NCBI GenBank assembly: GCA_964496905.1
Contig: CAZCAQ010000003.1
Location: 1-64,000 of the forward strand
DNA from: CAZCAQ01 sp964496905
Lineage (GTDB): Bacteria; Patescibacteriota; WWE3; UBA101185; UBA10185
Length of the DNA: 64,000 nt
Direction: 5' to 3'
The position numbers were made by a program, and so were the translations under genes. Below the pieces are notes generated by a model. That model saw nothing but the letters and a program-made list of their open reading frames with translations, ran no database searches and was not told the origin of the DNA. Shown here piece by piece: positions 16,717 to 25,910 of the stretch; positions within the stretch are counted from its first letter, which is position 1; every line of letters starts with the position of its first letter.

Positions 16717-18197
16717 AAGACCTTGGCAAGTGGCAAACAATTAGCTTTGCATCTAGGATGATTTCCAAAGTCATTGGAATGATTCCAAGCATTCTAATTC
16801 CAAGAATCTTGAGTGTCTCTGATTTTGGTTTAGTAGGCATAGCTAAATCTCTAGGTAAAACTTTTGGTGTGACTCAAAACTTAGGCCTTGCCTCTGGCAG
16901 TACGCGCGAGATTTCTAACTTTAAAAATACACACGAAGACATATTCAAAATTTTTATCACGTCTGTTGCTATTAAATACTTGCTTAGTTTTCCTATGGCT
17001 TTAGCCTTGTTTTTATTAGCGGAACGCCTTGCAGTTCAATATAACAATCAAGCTCTTGTTATGCCATTAAAAATTTTCGCCATAGTTTTGGTCGTTCAAA
17101 ACATTCAGAGTCTTTTTAATTCTGTTGTACAAGGAATGCAGAGATTCAAGCTTTTGTTTACGTACCAGGTTTTAATAACTATTCCAAATGTAATTTTGTT
17201 TGTTTCCTTAGTTTATTTGTACGGAGTGAATGGTTATTTTTATGCTTCTCTAGCTTTTAATTTAATAGCTTCGTTAATTTTAGGTGTCTTAGCTTTATGG
17301 CCATTAAGGCATAGCTTTAAAATGCCTTCAAAGGCTGAGTTTAAAAAAATTGGAAAAGCAGTGTTTGTAGTAAGCCTTGCAGTTTATGCAGCAAAGATTA
17401 TTTATACGTTTTGGGAAGGTATAGGACCATTAATTTTAGGCAGATCGTTAAGCGCCGAAGAGGTAGGTTTTTTTGTTTTTGCCGCTTTGTATGCAGGTCA
17501 ATTAATGGCAATCTCAGATTCTATTACAGACGTAAATTTGTCTGTTTTCTCAAAAGAGTACTCAATTAATAGTCAAACCTTTAAAGACCTGTTTATGAAA
17601 AACTTTAACAAAATTTATGTCTTAGTCATTTTTATAGCATTAAGTGCAATTTATTGGAGTTTTGAAATAACAACATTTTTTTATGGGGATAAGTATTTAA
17701 ACTCGCTTATTCTAATTCCGCCTATTTTAACTGCATTTGTGTTTTACTCATACATTAATATTATAAAATCAAGCATTTTTGTACCCGCAAAATTAATGCG
17801 CGAACTTATTGTTTCCTATGGTTTATTGCTTGTTATAACGGTCGTAGCCTATTTTGTGCTTAAAAATTTTATGGATCCACTTCAAGCTATGGCAGTTGGC
17901 ATGGCTATTGGAGCGTGCGTCTCATATTTTAGTATAAATATTTTTACACAAATTAAACTTAATTTTTTAGTGTTTAATGGTGCACATTTGTCTGTTTTGA
18001 TTGAGGCAATTTTAATAGTTTTAGGAGCACATTTATTTAGTTCAAAAATTATGGATATAACTACAACTTGGTATATGTTTTTGCCCAAATTTATATTCTA
18101 TGGAATCTTCGCTTTGTTGTTTATATGGCTTACAAAGACATCAGGTTTTTTTGACATAAAGTCTTTAAAAATTTGGAATAAACTAAGCAGCTCATGA
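16713..18197 (+). CDS. Wzx/MATE-like oligosaccharide flippase
   Basis: 494 residues, about 14 membrane segments, with the typical start of polysaccharide-export flippases (SRMISKVIGMIPSILIPRIL..DFG). It would move undecaprenyl- or polyprenyl-pyrophosphate-linked oligosaccharide across the cytoplasmic membrane. The GTG start overlaps the DUF2079 stop and is preceded by GGAGAGG. It overlaps the next gene by ATGA. A second, shorter flippase is at 23906-25162. Confidence 0.85.
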   Translation: MKDLGKWQTISFASRMISKVIGMIPSILIPRILSVSDFGLVGIAKSLGKTFGVTQNLGLASGSTREISNFKNTHEDIFKIFITSVAIKYLLSFPMALALFLLAERLAVQYNNQALVMPLKIFAIVLVVQNIQSLFNSVVQGMQRFKLLFTYQVLITIPNVILFVSLVYLYGVNGYFYASLAFNLIASLILGVLALWPLRHSFKMPSKAEFKKIGKAVFVVSLAVYAAKIIYTFWEGIGPLILGRSLSAEEVGFFVFAALYAGQLMAISDSITDVNLSVFSKEYSINSQTFKDLFMKNFNKIYVLVIFIALSAIYWSFEITTFFYGDKYLNSLILIPPILTAFVFYSYINIIKSSIFVPAKLMRELIVSYGLLLVITVVAYFVLKNFMDPLQAMAVGMAIGACVSYFSINIFTQIKLNFLVFNGAHLSVLIEAILIVLGAHLFSSKIMDITTTWYMFLPKFIFYGIFALLFIWLTKTSGFFDIKSLKIWNKLSSS

Positions 18198-19138
18198 AAA
18201 ATATACCAAAAGTACTTTTGAGAGTATTCTTAAGCTTATTTTTTGTATACTTAACTTTTGCAACAAGTGATATAAGTTTTGATGAAGTTTCCAAGATTAT
18301 AAAATCGGCAAGTACTTGGTATTTTCCACTTATTTTACTTTTAATAGTTTTAAATTATGCCGTTAGTACCCATAGATGGAAGGATTTAGTTCTTGTTGAA
18401 GAAAGCCAAAAGCCCAAGTACTCGAGTTTTTTAAGCCTCTATTTTATTGGTTCTTTTTTTAATAATTTTTTGGTTACATCAATTGGCGGCGACGCATACA
18501 AAATTTATAAGCTTGGTAAAAGAATAAACGATACACCCAAGGCATTTGCCGCGACTTTTATGGATAGGTTTACAGGTTTTTTGGTTTTGATCGCTGTATC
18601 TTATTTTGGATTTTTGTTCACCTGGGAAATGTGGTTTGATTTTGTTAACTCTTTTTTAAACAATCACACTGCAACTTATGCTGTACTAGGCTTAAGTTTA
18701 TTTGGTTTTTGGATATGTACAGGTATATTCTTTCTTTCGCTTAAAGTTTTGGCCAAAAAAGTAAAATCTGCTCAAAAGTTACTTAATGTATTAAGCTTAT
18801 ACAAAAGCTATAAAAATAAAATTGTCATGGCTTTACTTACTTCTTTATTAGTTCAGATTTTAGCCATATTTAGCCAGTATTTTGTGTTTTCAAGCTTAGG
18901 ATACACTATACCTCTTGGGTTTACACTCTTTGTAATTCCAGTTATTACACTAGCTGGCTTTTTTATTCCTTCTATAAATGGAATTGGCGTACAAGACTAC
19001 ATGTATAAAGAGCTTTTTTTGCTTGTTGGAATTCCACCATTAATTTCTTTAAGTGCCTCAATTTTGTACCACTTCTTAAGATTAACAGTAAGTTTGATTG
19101 GAGGGCTATTATATGCAATGGGTAAAGCAGATAGTTAA
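18194..19138 (+). CDS. AglD / LPG-synthase TM-region family protein (UPF0104-like)
   Basis: 314 residues with about eight membrane segments. The motifs SIGGDAYKIYKLGKR (about 97-111) and FIPSINGIGVQDY (about 256-268) match the LPG_synthase_TM family, which includes archaeal AglD and the flippase half of MprF. Such proteins are thought to move or use polyprenyl-phosphate sugars or lipids. The soluble MprF half is absent here, although a DUF2156 protein lies at 1674. The gene overlaps both neighbours. Confidence 0.8.
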   Translation: MKNIPKVLLRVFLSLFFVYLTFATSDISFDEVSKIIKSASTWYFPLILLLIVLNYAVSTHRWKDLVLVEESQKPKYSSFLSLYFIGSFFNNFLVTSIGGDAYKIYKLGKRINDTPKAFAATFMDRFTGFLVLIAVSYFGFLFTWEMWFDFVNSFLNNHTATYAVLGLSLFGFWICTGIFFLSLKVLAKKVKSAQKLLNVLSLYKSYKNKIVMALLTSLLVQILAIFSQYFVFSSLGYTIPLGFTLFVIPVITLAGFFIPSINGIGVQDYMYKELFLLVGIPPLISLSASILYHFLRLTVSLIGGLLYAMGKADS

Positions 19139-20789
19139 CAAGTTATTATCCAATCAGAATTTAAAAAAGGTCATAGCGGTTGTATTTTTTGTTGTCATTT
19201 ATGTCTTAGTACATTTTTCATATTTAGGTACAAATGAGCTTAACCCAGATGCCGTCAACTGGCACAAGAGGTCTGAACAATTTGTATTGGCGTTTAAAAC
19301 TAAAGACTTTATAAAAACTAACCAACATTATCACCCAGGAGTCACATTAATGTGGATAATAGGGCCATCGGTAGAACTGGTAAAACAATTTACCAATGCT
19401 GGTGTTATTTATAGTTCCGAAAACTATCAGATTTTTCATTTTGTGTCCAAAACGGCTCTAATGCTTGTAAATTTAGTTCTCTCGTTAGTATTAATGTACT
19501 TTTTGCGCAAGATAATTGGTTTTTGGAAATCATTTGCAGTGGTTTTTTTAATGAATATCGAACCGTTTTTTTTGGGAAATTCTCGCATTTTGCACATGGA
19601 TATTCTATTTTCAAGCTTAGTAGCTGTTTGCTTAACTCTAGCGTTTTATGCTTTTAAAAGCCTAAAGTTAAGATTTTTTGCTTTAAGCGGTTTTTTTGCC
19701 GCGCTTACAGTTTTAACACGAAGTGTTGGAATTGGCATAATTTTATACAATCTGGTTTTTTTTGTTTATACAGCAATAATTACAAAAAGTAGAAAATTAA
19801 TAGCTTTAAGCGGCATTTTTGCATTTTCTGTAGTTTTAACGTGTTTTGCTCTTTTTCCTGCCTTGTGGGTTAAACCTATAAAAACGGTTGATAAAATATT
19901 TTCACGCAGTTATCAGGTTGGCGTTGAGTACGGACACAATCAAATTTTTATGAACCAATACACCGAAGATCCAGGGCTCATGTTTTACTTGGCTGCAATA
20001 ACTCTTAAATCCTCACCTTTTGTTCTATTTGGAATATTCTTAGCGATAGTATTTGGTGTTATTCATTTGCGTAAAATAAATAAGACAACTTTATGGAGCG
20101 ACACACTTTTGTGCAAGAATATTTTGTCTTTTACATTGTTCTTGTTAATTTTTTACGCTGGCTACTTTTTGATACTAAATACGTCAAACAAAAAAATAGA
20201 CAGATATATTTTGCCACTTTTTTTCTTTTTTAGTTATGTTTCAGTTTGGGGCTATTTTTACTTGTTCAAAGCTTTTGACCATGTTGTAGTTAAATTGTTA
20301 GTTGGGCTGTTTTTTGTTGTTTCGATTATTTATCCAATTTATAGATTCTCGCCGTATGAGTTTTTGTATTATTCTCCACTTTTTAAAAATAGCGAAGTTG
20401 CAAACAATGTAATTTCTCAAAAAAACTTTGGGATTGGAATTTTTCACCTAAAAAAATTTATTGACGCTAGATATGGGTGTTCTTTAACTACACCTAAAAG
20501 TCCCAAAAACTTTCAACCTGTTATATATGGTGGTACATATGTTTGCCCTTCAAACGTGAGTGCTTTAAACATAGGACTTAGCGATACAAAAGCCATGAAG
20601 GAATTGCATGGTAATTCACGTACAACAGATTTTAGGTTTAACAGTCCATCAATGTATGACGTCTTGGTATTATCAATAGACGAAGAAATGCCCAAAGAAG
20701 TAGTAGAGGATAATCTTACATATATTAAAGATTCCTCAATTTTTGTTAACGATGTAGAGTTATGGAGAATCTATGTTAGAAAAGATTAA
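19113..20789 (+). CDS. GT39/PMT-like membrane glycosyltransferase
   Basis: 558 residues from the chosen start, about 11 membrane segments. The first outer loop has ELNPDAVNWHKR with a likely catalytic Asp, then YHPGVTLMW. YTEDPGLMFYL and NKKIDRYILP follow. These four blocks recur in the gene at 22233, so the two are paralogues. The C-terminal 130 residues are outside the membrane. The open frame begins at a TTG (19098), but the ATG at 19113, seven bases after GGAGGG, is the better start. It probably transfers a sugar from a lipid donor at the outer face. Confidence 0.75.
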   Translation: MQWVKQIVNKLLSNQNLKKVIAVVFFVVIYVLVHFSYLGTNELNPDAVNWHKRSEQFVLAFKTKDFIKTNQHYHPGVTLMWIIGPSVELVKQFTNAGVIYSSENYQIFHFVSKTALMLVNLVLSLVLMYFLRKIIGFWKSFAVVFLMNIEPFFLGNSRILHMDILFSSLVAVCLTLAFYAFKSLKLRFFALSGFFAALTVLTRSVGIGIILYNLVFFVYTAIITKSRKLIALSGIFAFSVVLTCFALFPALWVKPIKTVDKIFSRSYQVGVEYGHNQIFMNQYTEDPGLMFYLAAITLKSSPFVLFGIFLAIVFGVIHLRKINKTTLWSDTLLCKNILSFTLFLLIFYAGYFLILNTSNKKIDRYILPLFFFFSYVSVWGYFYLFKAFDHVVVKLLVGLFFVVSIIYPIYRFSPYEFLYYSPLFKNSEVANNVISQKNFGIGIFHLKKFIDARYGCSLTTPKSPKNFQPVIYGGTYVCPSNVSALNIGLSDTKAMKELHGNSRTTDFRFNSPSMYDVLVLSIDEEMPKEVVEDNLTYIKDSSIFVNDVELWRIYVRKD

Positions 20790-22236
20790 ACAAAACAAGA
20801 TTATTCTTGGAATATTATTTGTAGCATTAATTTTGCGCCTTATTGGTTTTTGGCACGGATTTCCATTTGTATTTCACCCAGACGAACCCTCTGTAATTAG
20901 GTCCGCACTTGGTATCCGCTTTGATACGAACCCAGGACACTTTGATTGGCCACATCTTCACTTTTACTTAAACTATTTAGTGTATGTAGTCTTTTTAAAG
21001 TTTAGAGCTTTTTTTGCGCTTTTCCCTTTTTTAGAGTTTTTAAAAGACACAGTTATTTGGCGAGATCCAATTATTTTTTATATGCTAAGCAGAATGTTGA
21101 ACGGCGTTATTGGTGCTCTAACTGTTATTCCAATATATTTAGCAGGAAAAGAAATAGCCGGAAAAAAGGCTGGTTTATTAGCCGCAGCTATTTTTGCAAT
21201 TATGCCATTACATGTACGTGTAAGTCATTTTGCTCTAATTGACGTTCCCGCAGTGTTTTATATGAGTTGGGGAGTCTATTTTTCTTATAGAATATTAAAC
21301 AAAGCTTCATATAAAAATTATATTTTGGCAGGATTATTTTTTGGACTTGCTGCATCTACCAAATACAATGGTTTATTTGGAGCGGTTGTATTGGTTGTTT
21401 CTCACTTCATTTTATCTTACAGATCATTTAACCTTAAAAACTTTATTTTAAGGCCAATTTTTGCCATATTGGCCTGTTTATGTGCTTTTTTGATGGGTAC
21501 ACCATATGCCTTATTTGATTTTGAGACATTTTCTAGAGCAGACACTGCCAAAGGCGCATTATGGCAATTTACAAATGTTGGTAGTGTTTCTTTTGTAAAG
21601 CAAATAGAGCAGTTCTTCACCGAGGCATTTACTTCTATTGCAAAAGGTACTGGTATTACTCCCGTTTTAATTATGCTTGGTTTTATATTTGAAACTGGTC
21701 GAAATATACTGGGCAAAAGAAACATTCAGAATTTTTTGTTAACTGCACTGCCTGCACTTTTAATTATGTTTAATGTTGCGGGGTTTAGTAGGCAACAAAG
21801 TCATTATTATTTAATGGCGTATCCATTTATTGCTTTGGCGTTTGGTGTGTACTTAGCTGGCATAGATTTTAAAAAGTACCAAAAACCCGCCTACCTGATC
21901 ATATTTCTAATTCCACTCCTACTGTCATTACACCAGGTTATAAAGCTCTCAGTGACTGATACAAGAGTTTTAGCATATAAACACATAACAACTTATTTAA
22001 AGCCCGGGACAGTCGTACTTTATAATTCAAACGATTTTAGGCCTTTAGTAGAAAAATTGAAAAAAGACTACCAAACAAAAAAGGTCACGCAATATGTTGA
22101 GAGCAAAAAATATCCTAACGCAGTTTGGTTAGTTAAACTTCCCACATCAGAAATTATTGATCAAGATATTGCAATTCAAAAGTACTCAAATTCAATTAGG
22201 AATGGGCCTCAAGTTTATATATACTTCATACAATGA
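20773..22236 (+). CDS. GT39/PMT_2-like membrane glycosyltransferase
   Basis: 487 residues, about 11 membrane segments. The first outer loop carries VFHPDEPSVIRSAL, the D-E pair typical of PMT_2/ArnT-like enzymes that use polyprenyl-phosphate sugars, followed by FDWPHLHFYL. ASTKYNGL (about 195) is a further block common in this group. It lies between the two paralogous GT39 genes and overlaps both (17 and 4 bases), which points to coordinated synthesis of the three. Confidence 0.8.
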   Translation: MLEKIKQNKIILGILFVALILRLIGFWHGFPFVFHPDEPSVIRSALGIRFDTNPGHFDWPHLHFYLNYLVYVVFLKFRAFFALFPFLEFLKDTVIWRDPIIFYMLSRMLNGVIGALTVIPIYLAGKEIAGKKAGLLAAAIFAIMPLHVRVSHFALIDVPAVFYMSWGVYFSYRILNKASYKNYILAGLFFGLAASTKYNGLFGAVVLVVSHFILSYRSFNLKNFILRPIFAILACLCAFLMGTPYALFDFETFSRADTAKGALWQFTNVGSVSFVKQIEQFFTEAFTSIAKGTGITPVLIMLGFIFETGRNILGKRNIQNFLLTALPALLIMFNVAGFSRQQSHYYLMAYPFIALAFGVYLAGIDFKKYQKPAYLIIFLIPLLLSLHQVIKLSVTDTRVLAYKHITTYLKPGTVVLYNSNDFRPLVEKLKKDYQTKKVTQYVESKKYPNAVWLVKLPTSEIIDQDIAIQKYSNSIRNGPQVYIYFIQ

Positions 22237-23852
22237 TAAAAAAATACAAATATGAACTTTTAATATTCTTGTTTGCCGTTTTAATTAGAATTCCTTATTT
22301 GGGACATGATAGTTTTAACACTGATGTCTGGCGTTGGAAAACACGCACCTACAATTTTAGTAATGGAGTGTTTAGTGGGGATTTTGGCTTAACTTTACAA
22401 AAATATCACCCTGGAGTCACTTTAATGTGGCTTGGATCTGCAGGCATAAAGGTTTACAACTTGTATTACGATACTGTAATAGGTGGCGAGCCCGCCTCTG
22501 ATGATTTAAACACTGTTTTTGGCTTAAATGCCGCTCAAAAATATTTTGTAGTTTTAGCCATTTCGTTTGCGCTTGCATGTTCCTTTTATGTTTTAAGGCG
22601 TCTGTTTGGTTTAAAGTTTGCACTCGTTTCCGTGCTGTTTTTGTTGTTAGAGCCGTTTTACTCGGCTTTAGCACGCGAATATCATTTAGAAGGTCTAATG
22701 TCGACTTTTATGCTTTCTTCGGTTTTACTGGCATTCTACTGGTTTAAAGAAAAAAGCGCTTCTAAATGGGTTTTTGGATTTTCGGCGCTTTTTGCAACTT
22801 TAGCCATTTTAACCAAAGTAACGGCTCTTTTTGTTGTTCCATTTATTTTGATCGCTTACGTGATTTTTACTTATTTTGAGGAAAAAAACTTTTCTGCGAC
22901 TTTTTTAACTGTGTGGAAAAAAAGCCTACTTTGGTTAGCGCTTGTAGCTGTCTTTGTTTTTATGCTGTGGCCAGCTTTGTGGGTTCGGCCCTTAGATGTT
23001 TACGAAGCAGTTTACAACGGAATTTTTGATATTGGCATTGAGGGCGGGCATGCTCAATTTTATTTTGGTAAATATGTGGAAGATCCTGGCTTGTCATTTT
23101 ATTTCGTAGCTCTACTTTTGCGTTCTTCAGTATTTTTGCTTCCTGGGGTAGTGGGCTACTTTTTATGGGCTCGCAAAAAAGCGGATAAAAACGTTCAAAC
23201 TTACGTTTTGTACTTGTTAGCTTTTTCGGTACTTTATTTGCTTCCAATGTTAATATCGTCAAAAAAACTTGATCGTTATATGTTGCCCAGTTTAATTGGC
23301 CTATCACTAATAAGTTCAGTTTTTTATTATTATTTATTGCGCCTAATTAACTGGTCACGTTATATACTAGGCGGACTAGTTGCAGGATGGCTGATGTTTA
23401 TGGTTTATATACATCCTGATTATTTATCGTATTATTCTCCTTTTGGTGGCGGATTAAGCAAAGGTATTTATATTCTTGAGCCAAAATGGTTAATTGGTAC
23501 TCGTAATATTCAAGACTTTTTGCGTACTGATATGGAAAAGAATGGCAAAACTGCCTTTGTTAAAGCGGCTGACTTTAGAAAAATTAAACGCCGTCAAGAA
23601 CTTATGAACAACAAGTTGGTTGTAGCCCTGCCAGAAAAGTATTTTACACAGGCATATCCTTTTGTTGATGAAGTAGGCGCGTGGGCAGTAGTTGATCAGC
23701 TAGCCGACGATGCTAAATATGCCAATTACTTTATTTATCCAGCGTGGGAAGATGGATCTGACAAAGTAACTAAGCACAAGCTTAAGTATCACGATGCTAT
23801 TTATATTCGTGGCGTTCCTGCATACAAGATTTATGAGAGGGTTGGGGATTAA
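22233..23852 (+). CDS. GT39/PMT-like membrane glycosyltransferase, paralogue of the 19113 gene
   Basis: 539 residues, about 11 membrane segments. NTDVWRWKTRT in the first outer loop, then YHPGVTLMW, YVEDPGLSFYF and SKKLDRYMLP mirror the gene at 19113 block by block. The C-terminal part (about 410-539) is soluble and outside. It is probably a second outer-face transferase with a related donor but a different acceptor. A small perfect hairpin (23851-23870) starts in the stop codon. Confidence 0.75.
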   Translation: MIKKYKYELLIFLFAVLIRIPYLGHDSFNTDVWRWKTRTYNFSNGVFSGDFGLTLQKYHPGVTLMWLGSAGIKVYNLYYDTVIGGEPASDDLNTVFGLNAAQKYFVVLAISFALACSFYVLRRLFGLKFALVSVLFLLLEPFYSALAREYHLEGLMSTFMLSSVLLAFYWFKEKSASKWVFGFSALFATLAILTKVTALFVVPFILIAYVIFTYFEEKNFSATFLTVWKKSLLWLALVAVFVFMLWPALWVRPLDVYEAVYNGIFDIGIEGGHAQFYFGKYVEDPGLSFYFVALLLRSSVFLLPGVVGYFLWARKKADKNVQTYVLYLLAFSVLYLLPMLISSKKLDRYMLPSLIGLSLISSVFYYYLLRLINWSRYILGGLVAGWLMFMVYIHPDYLSYYSPFGGGLSKGIYILEPKWLIGTRNIQDFLRTDMEKNGKTAFVKAADFRKIKRRQELMNNKLVVALPEKYFTQAYPFVDEVGAWAVVDQLADDAKYANYFIYPAWEDGSDKVTKHKLKYHDAIYIRGVPAYKIYERVGD

Positions 23853-23870
23853 TTCTGTTTGTTCAGAATT
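23851..23870 (+). other. short perfect hairpin after a GT39 gene
   Basis: AATTCTG, loop TTTGTT, CAGAATT: a 7-bp perfect stem starting in the stop codon of the GT39 gene. No T-run follows, so it is a poor terminator. It could affect translation of the flippase downstream, or be part of that gene's coding region if that starts early. Confidence 0.35.
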
Positions 23871-23905
23871 TATACACTAAACTTCAACGAATTGTTGGCA
23901 TTGAT

Positions 23906-25162
23906 TTGCTTAATACCTTAATTGTTACAGGAGCGCTTTTTGTTGGTTCCTTTTTTTCATACCTTTTACAGTTTTATTTGGGAAGGACGTTGAGTGTTGA
24001 GGGATTTGGTGACTTTACCGTACTTTTATCTGTTGCTGGAATTTTAACGTTTTTTGGCAATGTAATTGGCTATGCCGTTGTTAAAATATATTCTGAGTTA
24101 ACTGCTAAAGCCACTTTTTCAAAGATAAGATGGTTATTTTTTAAAAGCCTTAAGTATTCAGCCTTACTGGGTATTTTTTTGGGGGCTTTATGTATACTTT
24201 TAGCCTCGGTCATAGCAACTGCGCTAAACATTCAATCTAGTCAGACTGTTGTAGCTTTTGGCCTGTATTTAACGCTAGTTTTTGTTCCAATCTATGTAGC
24301 AGTTTATTTTCAAGGAACTTATAGATTTGTCTGGTTTGGTTTTTTTATAGTTTTAAACGCATTTTTACGATTTTTGTTGCCGATAGTATTTATAAAGTTG
24401 GTATCTTCTGACCCTTCATACGTCTTTTTAGGTATTTTACTAAGTCAATTTTTGGTAATACTTATTGGTTATGTGGTTGCTAATAGGGTTGCGCTTAAAA
24501 ATGTACAGTCACAAGCCGACGCGGGTTTACTCAATAATGTTTTTAAAAACAGCATTTTTAATGGGTTAGCTTTGTTTACATTGACGGTTATGATAAGTAT
24601 TGACGTAATTGCTGTTAAGTATTTTTTTGAACCCTATGTTGCAGGGATTTATGCCGGAGTAGTAACACTTGGGAAAATTGTCTTGTTTGGCGCCGGAACT
24701 GTAGCAACGGTAATGTTCCCAAGAGCGGTTTCTGTAAACACTGATTATTATGGATTCATGTCAGTATTTAAAAAATTTGGATTTATTCAAGTAATATTTG
24801 TTATGGGTTCAATACTCATATTTTCATTATTTCCAAGTTTTATTACGCATACACTCTTTGGAGAAAAATTTGTGAGCAGTATACCTTATGTAGCATTTTA
24901 CACAGCTTTTATTAGTTTTTACGTGTTAATAAATTTTGCTATTTTAGCTTTAATAGCTTTGGGTGAAAAAAAGTTCTCTCTTTACATGCCGTTATTTTTA
25001 GTATTTCAGCTTGTGGGTTTTTACCTTTTTCATAAAAGTATCTTTCAAATAATTTGGGTAGATATAGTAAGTATGTTGCTACTTTTTGTTTTTATGTTAT
25101 TTAATATAGTAGTAGTTTTTAAAAGAATGAAAGGTCAGTCCACTTTAAACAATGCTAGTTAG
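23906..25162 (+). CDS. Wzx/MATE-like flippase, start uncertain
   Basis: 418 residues from a TTG at 23906, about 12 membrane segments, with the flippase start FFSYLLQFYLGRTLSVEGFGDF. The TTG has no ribosome site. The reading frame stays open 69 bases further upstream and encodes NLYTKLQRIVGIDLLNTL, which looks like the amphipathic leader helix usual in this family. A CTG at 23855 after GGGGAT is a possible non-standard start. It is a second exporter in the locus and overlaps the next GT2 gene by 11 bases. Confidence 0.75.
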   Translation: MLNTLIVTGALFVGSFFSYLLQFYLGRTLSVEGFGDFTVLLSVAGILTFFGNVIGYAVVKIYSELTAKATFSKIRWLFFKSLKYSALLGIFLGALCILLASVIATALNIQSSQTVVAFGLYLTLVFVPIYVAVYFQGTYRFVWFGFFIVLNAFLRFLLPIVFIKLVSSDPSYVFLGILLSQFLVILIGYVVANRVALKNVQSQADAGLLNNVFKNSIFNGLALFTLTVMISIDVIAVKYFFEPYVAGIYAGVVTLGKIVLFGAGTVATVMFPRAVSVNTDYYGFMSVFKKFGFIQVIFVMGSILIFSLFPSFITHTLFGEKFVSSIPYVAFYTAFISFYVLINFAILALIALGEKKFSLYMPLFLVFQLVGFYLFHKSIFQIIWVDIVSMLLLFVFMLFNIVVVFKRMKGQSTLNNAS

Positions 25163-25910
25163 TGTAATAGTTCCTGCATATAAACAGGAAAAAACAATTA
25201 AAAAGGATGTTGAGCGCATTTGTGATGTAATGAGCGATATTAGGTTTGATTACGAAGTAATTGTAGTAGTGGACGGTTTTTTAGATAAAACTATGGAAAT
25301 TGCTCAAAAAATTAATAGGCCGCATTTAACCGTTATTGGGTACGAAAAAAATCAAGGTAAGGGCTTTGCTGTTAAATATGGTATGAAAAAATCTAAAGGG
25401 GATTTTGTTGCATTTATAGATGCTGGAATGGAAATAGATCCAAATGGTATCTCAATGATTTTAGAGCACATGCTTTGGTACGAAGCAGATATCATTGTTG
25501 GAAGTAAGCGGCATCCTGCTTCAAAAGTGCATTACCCACCACTTAGAAGATTATATAGCTGGGGATATCATACATTGATCCGCCTACTTTTTAGACTTTC
25601 TATTAAAGACACTCAAACTGGTTTAAAAGTGTATAGAAGAGCAGTTCTTAATTATGTTCTTCCAAAACTAGTAGTTAAAAAATATGCTTTTGATATTGAG
25701 CTTATTGCGGTAGCCAAATACCTTGGATTTGACCGTATTTACGAAGCACCTGTTAAGGTAAGTTTTGACTTTAATTCTGGCAGTCGCTTTACTAAGTTTT
25801 TATTTATGGACCCTCTAATACGCAACATGTTTATTGATACAATTGCAGTGTTTTATCGCATGTATATATTAAAATACTATTTACCAGATAACCTTAAAAA
25901 ATCCAAATGA
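25152..25910 (+). CDS. GT2 family glycosyltransferase, ALG5/DPM1-like
   Basis: 252 residues, GT-A fold: VIVPAYKQEKTI, VVVDGFLDKT, NQGKGFAVKYG and the DTQTGLKVY block that marks polyprenyl-phosphate sugar synthases. The usual metal-binding D-x-D reads D90-A-G92 followed by MEID, so the second Asp is replaced or displaced to Glu94/Asp96. There is no membrane domain. It probably makes a lipid-linked sugar if the metal site works. It overlaps both neighbours. Confidence 0.75.
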   Translation: MLVSVIVPAYKQEKTIKKDVERICDVMSDIRFDYEVIVVVDGFLDKTMEIAQKINRPHLTVIGYEKNQGKGFAVKYGMKKSKGDFVAFIDAGMEIDPNGISMILEHMLWYEADIIVGSKRHPASKVHYPPLRRLYSWGYHTLIRLLFRLSIKDTQTGLKVYRRAVLNYVLPKLVVKKYAFDIELIAVAKYLGFDRIYEAPVKVSFDFNSGSRFTKFLFMDPLIRNMFIDTIAVFYRMYILKYYLPDNLKKSK

